Shown here one piece after another: positions 1 to 5,351 of a DNA stretch of 5,351 nt. Position 1 is the first letter of the stretch; each line of letters opens with the position of its first letter. Origin of the DNA: Cytophagales bacterium (GTDB lineage Bacteria; Bacteroidota; Bacteroidia; Cytophagales; MED-G16); contig JAPYTU010000002.1 in the NCBI GenBank assembly GCA_029940715.1, positions 58,836 to 64,186 on the forward strand. Reading direction: 5' to 3'. The notes beneath the pieces are model-generated. The model had not been told where the DNA came from. It ran no database searches and worked only from the letters and a program-made list of their open reading frames with translations. The position numbers were made by a program, and so were the translations under genes.

Positions 1-512
1 TAATAGAAGAAAAAATAAACATCCATTATTTTGTAGGAAATCATGACATGTGGACCTTAGATTATTTTCAAAATTTAGGAATTAAAGTATATCATAATCC
101 TACAGAATTTAATATTAATCACATAAATTTTTTAATAGGTCACGGAGATGGTCTAGGAAAAGGAGATAATGGATATAAATTATTAAAAAATATTTTTAAA
201 AATAATGTTTTGCAATTTCTTTTTAGAATACTTCATCCTGATATCGGTATAGTTCTTGGTAAATATTTTTCAAGAAAAAAAAATAATAAAATAAACAATA
301 CCATTGCAAATATAAATGATGAAAGAATTGTCAATTATTGTAAAGATTATGAAATAAATAACCATAAAGATATTTATGTATTTGGACATAGTCATAAAGT
401 AACAGAAAGACAGATAAGTGATAAAAGTAAATACTACAATGTAGGAGAATGGATGTATTCTTCACATTACTTAGAATCTGATTGTAAGTATTTTAAAATA
501 AAAAAATTTTAG
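1..512 (+). CDS. lpxH: UDP-2,3-diacylglucosamine diphosphatase, LpxH-like (5'-truncated by window edge)
   Basis: This is a calcineurin-like metallophosphoesterase. In the family, LpxH cleaves UDP-2,3-diacylglucosamine to lipid X and UMP in lipid A synthesis at the inner face of the cytoplasmic membrane. The frame is open from base 3, and the ATG at 48 is not the start: the codons just before it read YFVGNHD, the metal-binding GNHD motif, so the true start lies left of the window. Further metal-ligand motifs are GHGDG (from about base 138) and GHSH (384-395). The stretch after GHGDG, GLGKGDNGYK followed by LHPDIGI and a YFSRK segment, resembles Bacteroidota LpxH-like proteins. The N-terminal DxH motif is outside the window. 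The stop (510-512) overlaps the convergent sulfotransferase stop. Family assignment is firm; a related pyrophosphatase specificity cannot be excluded. Confidence 0.9.
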   Translation, partial: IEEKINIHYFVGNHDMWTLDYFQNLGIKVYHNPTEFNINHINFLIGHGDGLGKGDNGYKLLKNIFKNNVLQFLFRILHPDIGIVLGKYFSRKKNNKINNTIANINDERIVNYCKDYEINNHKDIYVFGHSHKVTERQISDKSKYYNVGEWMYSSHYLESDCKYFKIKKF

Positions 513-1504
513 TTATTTACTTTTTCTAAAAATTTTAATTGCATCTCTCTTTTAGACAATTCCATTGATGATGTTTTACTAAAAAATTCATCTCTTAATT
601 TATTATTAAGAATAGTATAATTTAATACATCACTCTTTGAAAATGAATTAATAAATTTTGAATTATCATATTTCAATTTATAGTTCAACATTTTTAAAAA
701 TCTATAATTAATAGATTCAAATAACAAAATTTGATCAGCACTTAACTCATCAATATATTTTTCTTTATTATTCTTTATTAATGGTTTAGATAAATTTTTC
801 CACAATTTTCCAGAAGAAGAAGCAATAATTGAATCATCAGACTTATAAAAATCAATAAAATTATCATTATAATCTATCAAATACTTATCACAAAAATTTT
901 GAATTATTTTTTTTGGATTAGAAAGTAAATCTTCATACTTAATAGAAAAAAAAATTTCACTGGAGGAATTATCTTTAATTTTTAATGAAATTTTTTGATC
1001 TCTATACCACTTTTTTGCTAAAAAATATATATGCTTATCTCCGATAGGAGCCTTCATAAATGAAGATGCTACGTCTCTACCATCTCTATAGATATAAATA
1101 TAAATTGGCTCTAATTCTTTAAAATTATTATTATCAAAAAAATTTAAATTATATAAACTTTTACAACACCAATATTTTATATTTTTTTCTTTTAAAGCAT
1201 TTATTTCATATACAGACCTAAAAACTTGAAACAAAGACCTGCCCTTTATATTTTTAAGTATTTGATTTTTTGTTGGTATTTCATTCCATTTAACTGGATT
1301 TAATCGTATCCAACTTATAACATCATAAATAAGAAATTCAAAATTCTTTTTAGAATTTAAATTTCCATATTTAGCAAGTAAAGGATAAAAAGTTTTAAGG
1401 ATATGTGGTGGATGAGGAGCATATATTCCTTGAAGCTGGCTCAACATTAATCTTAACAAATTAGACCCTGATCTTTGAGTTCCAATAAACTGTATAAATT
1501 TCAT
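509..1504 (-). CDS. Sulfotransferase family protein (PAPS-dependent type)
   Basis: This 331-residue protein has the P-loop-like fold of PAPS-dependent sulfotransferases, which transfer sulfate from PAPS to a hydroxyl or amine acceptor, normally in the cytoplasm. Visible motifs are the 5'-phosphosulfate-binding loop GTQRSGSN at residues 8-15, the 3'-phosphate-binding motif YRDGRDVASS at 139-148, and the usual later YEDLLSNP segment at 190-197, followed by a helical region. There is no signal peptide. About 45 residues at the C-terminus extend beyond the recognisable domain and look helical and charged. The acceptor cannot be read from the sequence; a lipid, glycan or small molecule are all possible. 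The ATG at 1504-1502 overlaps the chrA stop (TGATG), so the gene is probably translated by coupling with chrA. Its stop overlaps the convergent lpxH stop by four bases. Confidence 0.88.
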   Translation of the reverse strand: MKFIQFIGTQRSGSNLLRLMLSQLQGIYAPHPPHILKTFYPLLAKYGNLNSKKNFEFLIYDVISWIRLNPVKWNEIPTKNQILKNIKGRSLFQVFRSVYEINALKEKNIKYWCCKSLYNLNFFDNNNFKELEPIYIYIYRDGRDVASSFMKAPIGDKHIYFLAKKWYRDQKISLKIKDNSSSEIFFSIKYEDLLSNPKKIIQNFCDKYLIDYNDNFIDFYKSDDSIIASSSGKLWKNLSKPLIKNNKEKYIDELSADQILLFESINYRFLKMLNYKLKYDNSKFINSFSKSDVLNYTILNNKLRDEFFSKTSSMELSKREMQLKFLEKVNN

Positions 1505-2070
1505 CAGTGAAATTGTAAATAATATCCTAATACACCAAATGTTAATATTAAAAACAAAGGGTGAATTAATTTTTTTAAAAGAATAAAAAATGATATAATA
1601 AATATCACAATATTAAAAGAATTAAAAATTTCTTCTCTAAACATTATAATATAACCCGCGTAACATATAAGTCCAATGATACCAATTTTAAAACCTTTAA
1701 TCACTATTTTAAAAAAGGCATTTTTTTTGAAAAAATAATATACTCTTGAAAAAAATATGATAATAACTGAAGAAGGAAGAAATATTGAAATTGTAGCTAT
1801 AAAAGCTCCAACTATACCATTTATTTTATACCCTATAAAAGTAGCAGTTATTAAAATTGGCCCTGGAGTTATCTGACCCATAGCAATTGAATCAATGAAC
1901 TCTCTTTGAGTTAACCAACCAAGCTGCTCAACAATTATTTTATCTAAATATGGAATAAAAACATAACCACCTCCAAATAATGTCAAAGATATATTAGAAA
2001 AAATTCTTGCTAGATGAAAAGTTTTTGTATCAACTGCTGCATTATTCAAAAATAAATATAATATGATCAT
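1504..2070 (-). CDS. chrA: Chromate transporter (ChrA/CHR family), C-terminal half, separated from the N-terminal half by a frameshift
   Basis: This is the second CHR domain of a ChrA-type inner-membrane oxyanion transporter; characterised members export chromate. The nominal 188-residue frame carries the repeat signatures LTLFGGGYVFIPYL at residues 29-42, GWLTQREF at 51-58, GQITPGP at 65-71 and GYKINGIVGAF at 80-90, then several hydrophobic spans to the end. The ATG at 2070 is probably not a real start. The same frame stays open upstream to 2103 and encodes GIIIASLI, which completes a transmembrane helix continuing into MIILYLFL. That is what a full-length ChrA with a single-base frameshift in the A11 tract would look like. 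Joined to the upstream half, the protein would have about 395 residues, the usual length for two-domain ChrA. The TGA stop overlaps the sulfotransferase ATG. A genuine split two-gene CHR pair is the alternative. Confidence 0.85.
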   Translation of the reverse strand: MIILYLFLNNAAVDTKTFHLARIFSNISLTLFGGGYVFIPYLDKIIVEQLGWLTQREFIDSIAMGQITPGPILITATFIGYKINGIVGAFIATISIFLPSSVIIIFFSRVYYFFKKNAFFKIVIKGFKIGIIGLICYAGYIIMFREEIFNSFNIVIFIISFFILLKKLIHPLFLILTFGVLGYYLQFH

Positions 2071-2692
2071 TATTAATGAAGCAATTATAATACCTTTTTT
2101 TTTTTATAAAATTTTTTGATGAGTTACCAAAAGAAATTCCAAATTTTATTTTGTTTTTATTATAAAAAATATTTAAAATACCACAAATTAAAAGAGGTAA
2201 TATTATTGATATATATCCTTTTACTGAATAAGCAATAGAAAAACTTAAAATCACCAGAATAAAAGAAAAAAATTTATTTTTAGTGTCTTTAAAAATATCA
2301 TATGCGACAGTAAAAATAACAGCAGAAACAACCGGCATAACTCCCATAAAAAAAGAAGTAAATCCAGGAATATTTTGAGAATTTAAATATAAATGAGAAA
2401 ATAAGACCATAATCAAAAAAGAGGGCAATAATACGGCCAAAAATGATACTACTGCACCTTTCCATCCTTTTAACAAAAAACCAACATATGAAGCTACATT
2501 TATTGCCATGGGACCAGGCAAGAAACTAGCCATAGTTATTGCATCAAGGATTTTACTATTTTTAAGTATCTTTGTTCTCTCAACAAATTCATACTTTATC
2601 ATTGCAATCAACATCATGTAACCACCAAAAGAAATGGTTCCCGTTTTTAAAAAAATAAAAAATAATCTTATATAAGAGATTTTATTTTTCAT
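2042..2692 (-). CDS. chrA: Chromate transporter (ChrA/CHR family), N-terminal half, frame broken near its 3' end
   Basis: This is the first CHR domain of a ChrA-type membrane transporter. Signatures are FLKTGTISFGGYMML at residues 14-28, FVERTKIL at 36-43, ASFLPGPMAINVASYVG at 55-71 and GWKGAVVSFLAVLLPS at 76-91. Further hydrophobic segments run to about residue 175, and a basic linker ends at FIKKK (195-199). After the A11 tract (minus-strand sense) the last 17 residues, beginning RYYNCF, look out of frame and unrelated to the family. One base fewer in the tract would carry translation on into the C-terminal CHR half through KKKGIIIASLI. Coding therefore probably really ends at about 2095 in this frame. 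The gene is first in an apparent operon with the sulfotransferase. Substrate is uncertain: chromate is the classic one, but many CHR proteins are uncharacterised and the substrate is a sulfate-like oxyanion. Confidence 0.87.
   Translation of the reverse strand: MKNKISYIRLFFIFLKTGTISFGGYMMLIAMIKYEFVERTKILKNSKILDAITMASFLPGPMAINVASYVGFLLKGWKGAVVSFLAVLLPSFLIMVLFSHLYLNSQNIPGFTSFFMGVMPVVSAVIFTVAYDIFKDTKNKFFSFILVILSFSIAYSVKGYISIILPLLICGILNIFYNKNKIKFGISFGNSSKNFIKKKRYYNCFINNDHIIFIFE
2095..2105. repeat. 11-base homopolymer (T on plus, A in the chrA sense) at the chrA frame break
   Basis: Eleven consecutive T residues on the plus strand read as A11 in the chrA mRNA. The N-terminal chrA frame enters the tract as ata-aaa-aaa-aaa-agg, whereas the C-terminal half needs ata-aaa-aaa-aaa-ggt. 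One base fewer (or two more) joins the halves. Such a tract is prone to miscounting in sequencing, to replication slippage, and to RNA polymerase or ribosome slippage. Which of these applies cannot be decided from one sequence. Confidence 0.85.
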
Positions 2693-2724
2693 GGTTGATT
2701 TTTTTTTATAAATTTAATTATCTT
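2693..2724. promoter_or_regulatory. Short divergent intergenic region between chrA and the small lipoprotein gene
   Basis: Only 32 bases separate the chrA ATG (2692, minus) from the lipoprotein ATG (2725, plus). Both transcripts must start in this AT-rich stretch or inside the other gene's 5' end. No clear Bacteroidota promoter (TTTG and TAnnTTTG boxes at proper spacing) could be placed on either strand, and neither start has a Shine-Dalgarno sequence. The regulatory role is inferred from the layout only. Confidence 0.3.
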
Positions 2725-3102
2725 ATGCGAGACATAATTTGTTTTTTTATTTTAATTATTACTTTTTCTTGTTCTAAGCCAATAGAATTAAAAGGTGATT
2801 GGAAAGTGAATGCTTTAATGGTAGATAATATTAAAAAGGAAAATGTTCCTAAATTTCCTATGATATCATTTAGATCTGATAATCTTATTTTTTATTTTAA
2901 TACATTGTGGGTTTATGAAATAGATGGTGATAGTCTTTTTTTAGCTTATCAAGAAAAACCAGAAAAGATTGCGCAAGCATTTAAAATAGACCTTATAGAT
3001 CATAATCATTTTAATTTAAACTATTCAAGAAGAATACCTATAGATTCTATTCTTGGTTTTATATATATTCCTTACCAAAGTCAATGGTCAAAAATAAATT
3101 AA
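2725..3102 (+). CDS. Small putative lipoprotein of unknown function
   Basis: The preferred start is the ATG at 2725, giving 125 residues. A TTG at 2695 would extend the frame by ten residues but would bury the signal peptide. From 2725 the protein opens as a short lipoprotein signal: R2, a hydrophobic run from I4 to F14, and a lipobox-like TFSC with Cys16 as the predicted lipidated residue. T at position -3 makes this lipobox imperfect. The mature part starts with ELKGDWKV and alternates short hydrophobic and polar stretches, consistent with an all-beta domain. GDWKV near the N-terminus recalls small lipocalin-like lipoproteins of Bacteroidota, but that is a weak resemblance and no function is assigned. 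It would sit in the periplasm, anchored to a membrane. It is divergent from chrA and convergent with the ASST gene, so it is transcribed on its own. Confidence 0.7.
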   Translation: MRDIICFFILIITFSCSKPIELKGDWKVNALMVDNIKKENVPKFPMISFRSDNLIFYFNTLWVYEIDGDSLFLAYQEKPEKIAQAFKIDLIDHNHFNLNYSRRIPIDSILGFIYIPYQSQWSKIN

Positions 3103-3109
3103 TATTTAT
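3094..3109. terminator. Weak AT-only hairpin between convergent genes, possible bidirectional terminator
   Basis: The inverted repeat ATAAAT-TAAT-ATTTAT covers the lipoprotein stop codon. In the minus direction it is followed by a T run, and in the plus direction by T-rich sequence (about 3111-3126). It lies between the two convergent stops at 3102 and 3125. The six-pair stem has no G:C pair, so intrinsic termination would be weak, and in a genome this AT-rich it may be chance. Confidence 0.25.
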
Positions 3110-3124
3110 AGTCTTATTTTTATT

Positions 3125-4441
3125 TTAGAGAATTTTATTTAAATAGTATGCTCTATAAAAAGAATAATCACTATTTAATTTCCACAGTACTTCACCATCC
3201 ATATCAGTTATAACAACTCTGCTATTTACACTACTTGCAAAAAGAAGTTTATCCTGATCAAAAAGATATACACTACCTTGTTTAAAACTAAATAAATCAT
3301 CTGGTAAAAAAATACTTTTTTCAATTTGGAAATCATTATTTTCTTCATTCAATTTAAAAATTAAGGCTCTTGAAGATTTTCTTAATTCGACAGAACCATT
3401 GTCAAACAGAATATATGTTTCATTATCAATTTTATTAATTGCGTGCTGAGCATAAAAAATTTCACTTTTAGATAAATCAAAATCTCCATTCATACCAAGT
3501 CTCCAAATTATATCACCAGTTAAAGAATTAATTTTCCATATTTGATCAAAATTTCTAAATGATATTAAATAATTTCCATCATAATCAACAAATATTCCAT
3601 TAGCATGACTCCAATCTTTGCTCTGATAATATTCATTACCCTTATCCATTGGATCAATAAAATCAAATATATTCCACTCCCACAATAATTTTCCAAGAGA
3701 ATCATAAACAACCACACCATCACCTTTCAAGGTCTCTAAATCTGAGTTATCTTTAACATCAAAATACTTATATGTTAAACCTATAAACTTATCATTATGT
3801 TTTAAAATATCATGATGAATAATATTTTTCATAGTATTAATTGATATCAATGTATCTCCTTCAAATGAAATTTCTTCAATTAAATTTGGCTTAGATAAAG
3901 AAAGGTATGATTTTTTATCAATTATATTAAATGGCCTTGATAGTACCGAATCCGAAATTCCATACCATAATGGAATACCATCTGAATTAATCAATAACTG
4001 AGCCCAGGGATTATTTTGAGTTCTTAATAAAATGTATCCGTAAAAGTCATAATTGTTATTCTTTTCAATTTCAAATGATGGAAAGTTATATGGAAGTTCA
4101 CTTGATGTGAAAGAAAATAATTTAGAAGTATAACTTAAATTATAACTACTTGAATGAATGACAAAATTGTACTTTAAAGATGGTTCAATTATTGTAAGAG
4201 GTATAGTATGATTCTTTTTAGATTTTGAAACTTTAGATTTTAGCTTATCAGTCGAACCCTCTGGCCAATAAGATATGTAAGAATCTCCTACTTGATTCAA
4301 TGAAAATTTAATATCAAAATTTGAATAGTAATAGGATCGTGTTTGAATTGTAACGTCATTATGAATGATTTTATGATCACAAGAAACAATGAAAAATAAT
4401 AGAGATAATATTAAAAAATATGATATTCTATATATACTCAT
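3125..4441 (-). CDS. Arylsulfate sulfotransferase (ASST) family lipoprotein
   Basis: ASST enzymes are PAPS-independent: they move a sulfuryl group from a phenolic sulfate ester to another phenol through a sulfohistidine intermediate, outside the cytoplasm. This 438-residue protein starts with a lipoprotein signal (hydrophobic residues 8-19, lipobox IVSC, Cys21). An Ig/Fn3-like beta region follows at about 28-117, then a six-bladed-propeller-type domain at about 120-438 with repeated 'display, then W/D-rich turn' units such as GDIIWRL and GEVLWKL. Residues equivalent to the E. coli AssT active site can be placed: His209/His210, His279 and Asn281 in WSHAN, Arg296 in SFRN, and the putative catalytic His333 in AQHAI. 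Cys21 is the only cysteine, so the disulfide of E. coli AssT is absent. It is shorter than enterobacterial AssT (about 600 residues). The ATG overlaps the upstream haloperoxidase stop (ATGA), implying translational coupling. Donor and acceptor are unknown. Confidence 0.82.
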   Translation of the reverse strand: MSIYRISYFLILSLLFFIVSCDHKIIHNDVTIQTRSYYYSNFDIKFSLNQVGDSYISYWPEGSTDKLKSKVSKSKKNHTIPLTIIEPSLKYNFVIHSSSYNLSYTSKLFSFTSSELPYNFPSFEIEKNNNYDFYGYILLRTQNNPWAQLLINSDGIPLWYGISDSVLSRPFNIIDKKSYLSLSKPNLIEEISFEGDTLISINTMKNIIHHDILKHNDKFIGLTYKYFDVKDNSDLETLKGDGVVVYDSLGKLLWEWNIFDFIDPMDKGNEYYQSKDWSHANGIFVDYDGNYLISFRNFDQIWKINSLTGDIIWRLGMNGDFDLSKSEIFYAQHAINKIDNETYILFDNGSVELRKSSRALIFKLNEENNDFQIEKSIFLPDDLFSFKQGSVYLFDQDKLLFASSVNSRVVITDMDGEVLWKLNSDYSFYRAYYLNKIL

Positions 4442-5351
4442 TTCCTTATTACTAATTTAGTTGATTTGTTAGATCCATCAGAAAAAATTAGATAGATTAT
4501 ATAAATACCACTAGAAACATTAGAAATATTAATTCTATAATTTCTCTGTAAACCATCTATAATACTTATGCTCTGTTTAACTCCATTTAAATCATACATC
4601 TCTATATAAGAAATTGCTTTAGAAGATTCATTAATTAAATTAATAAATGAATCATTTCTTGTTGGGTTAGGATAAATAACATAATCATTTGGATAATTCT
4701 CTATATTATTAATTATATCATTTCGTTGAAAGTATGTTTTTGCCAAATTAAAAGCATTATTTCCAATTTCTTTACCAATCATCCTTCCCGGAATATCATC
4801 AATGTAAGGATGAATACCTCCCCATATTCTTGATAGGGAACACTGATCAGCTGCATCTTCATATTTAGCCCATTGTAGAATCATATCTATAGATGGTCCA
4901 TTTTCAAAAACTAAAAATTCATTTTTATTAATATGAAATTCACCCATACCACCAGGAAAAAATGAACTTCCAGTAATTTTTGACAGTACTTCTGCAGCAG
5001 CTTTTGAGTATGTAGAATGACCAGAAACATAACCAGCAAAAGGTGGTGTAACAAAAGTCGGCCTTTGATATGGCCACCAATTTTCAGCAAGAATCCAACC
5101 GGAACCTGATTCACCCAAGCTACCTTGGCTTGTGTGGCCACTCCATGTAAACAATTTAATTTTACCAAGATTTTCTAGATTTTCACCTACCAAAGGATCA
5201 TCTACATAAACAAGGTCAATATAATTATCTATCAAATTAATTCCATTTATACTATAATTTAAAGAATCAATATAAGTTGATTGCCCCTGATCAGACAAAT
5301 ATCTTATTACCGAAATTGGTCTTATATAATCATAATACCCTTTAATACCCC
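4438..5351 (-). CDS. Vanadium-dependent haloperoxidase/PAP2-superfamily enzyme with C-terminal T9SS sorting domain (5'-truncated by window edge)
   Basis: The frame is open to the right edge of the window. The TTG at 5298 is an internal Leu codon, because codons upstream of it read KGYYDYIRPISVIRY, a conserved motif of this family. The vanadate/phosphate-binding set is complete: Lys (5341-5343) and Arg (5320-5322) seven residues apart, SGHS at 5014-5025, and Arg (4828-4830) and His (4810-4812) six residues apart in SRIWGGIH. These two spacings equal those in characterised vanadium chloroperoxidase (K353/R360 and R490/H496). Members either oxidise halides with peroxide or act as acid phosphatases, and the motifs alone do not separate the two. 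After about base 4680 a type A T9SS sorting domain follows (YPNP at its start, SSGIYII, final KLVIRK), which directs export across the outer membrane. The signal peptide would lie outside the window. The TGA stop overlaps the ASST ATG (ATGA). Confidence 0.85.
   Translation of the reverse strand, partial: GIKGYYDYIRPISVIRYLSDQGQSTYIDSLNYSINGINLIDNYIDLVYVDDPLVGENLENLGKIKLFTWSGHTSQGSLGESGSGWILAENWWPYQRPTFVTPPFAGYVSGHSTYSKAAAEVLSKITGSSFFPGGMGEFHINKNEFLVFENGPSIDMILQWAKYEDAADQCSLSRIWGGIHPYIDDIPGRMIGKEIGNNAFNLAKTYFQRNDIINNIENYPNDYVIYPNPTRNDSFINLINESSKAISYIEMYDLNGVKQSISIIDGLQRNYRINISNVSSGIYIIYLIFSDGSNKSTKLVIRK

Noticed and set aside
761..780. Two perfect tandem copies of a 10-base unit (TTCTTTATTA)
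   Set aside because: It falls in the sulfotransferase coding region, encodes an ordinary Lys/Asn-rich stretch, and is likely chance in such AT-rich DNA.
2042..2070. Reading the 29-base overlap of the two chrA frames as a true overlapping two-gene CHR pair
   Set aside because: The C-terminal frame is open and hydrophobic upstream of its first ATG, completing a membrane helix, and the N-terminal frame's tail has no family similarity. One frameshifted gene is the simpler reading, though a split pair is not formally excluded.
2695..2724. A TTG start that would lengthen the small lipoprotein by ten residues
   Set aside because: The ATG at 2725 puts the hydrophobic signal directly at the N-terminus with the lipobox Cys at residue 16. 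The upstream extension adds aromatic residues ahead of it and gives a poor signal peptide.
4911..5168. An 85-codon open frame on the minus strand inside the haloperoxidase-like gene
   Set aside because: It lies in another frame of a gene with clear catalytic motifs and shows no recognisable domain, so it is a shadow of that gene.
5296..5298. A TTG start for the haloperoxidase-like gene
   Set aside because: The frame continues upstream to the window edge and encodes the conserved K-x6-RP motif, so this is an internal Leu codon.
1..5351. RNA genes, CRISPR arrays, insertion sequences or attachment sites
   Set aside because: No cloverleaf-like sequence, spaced direct repeats, transposase motifs or terminal inverted repeats were noticed by eye; almost all bases are accounted for by protein-coding genes.

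Overview
This AT-rich window (by eye roughly a quarter G+C) looks like Bacteroidota or a close FCB relative, probably an aquatic, small-genome type. Three things support this: a C-terminal type IX secretion (T9SS, type A) sorting domain on one protein, an LpxH of the Bacteroidota-like kind, and several starts with no Shine-Dalgarno sequence. Genes are packed tightly, with overlapping stops and starts. No mobile element, tRNA, rRNA or CRISPR array was seen.

Layout from left to right: (1) 1-512, plus strand, is the 3' part of an lpxH-like UDP-2,3-diacylglucosamine diphosphatase gene, cut by the left edge. (2) 509-1504, minus, is a PAPS-type sulfotransferase whose stop overlaps the lpxH stop in convergent orientation. 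(3) 1504-2692, minus, is a two-domain chromate transporter (ChrA/CHR family) split into two reading frames at an 11-base homopolymer at 2095-2105. Removing one base there would restore a single protein of about 395 residues. Its stop overlaps the sulfotransferase start (TGATG), so the two form an operon. (4) 2725-3102, plus, is a small lipoprotein of unknown function, divergent from chrA across only 32 bases. (5) 3125-4441, minus, is a lipoprotein of the arylsulfate sulfotransferase (ASST) beta-propeller family with its catalytic residues present. (6) 4438-5351, minus, is a vanadium-haloperoxidase/PAP2-fold enzyme with a T9SS sorting domain, cut by the right edge. It overlaps the ASST start by an ATGA junction.

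The genes fall into two minus-strand operons: [haloperoxidase-like > ASST], both predicted outside the cytoplasm, and [ChrA > sulfotransferase], one membrane transporter and one cytoplasmic enzyme. Two unrelated sulfuryl-transfer enzymes in about 4 kb, one beside a transporter family for sulfate-like oxyanions and one coupled to a possible halogenating enzyme, suggest sulfation or phenolic chemistry as a theme. That theme is inference. The family assignments rest on visible motifs.
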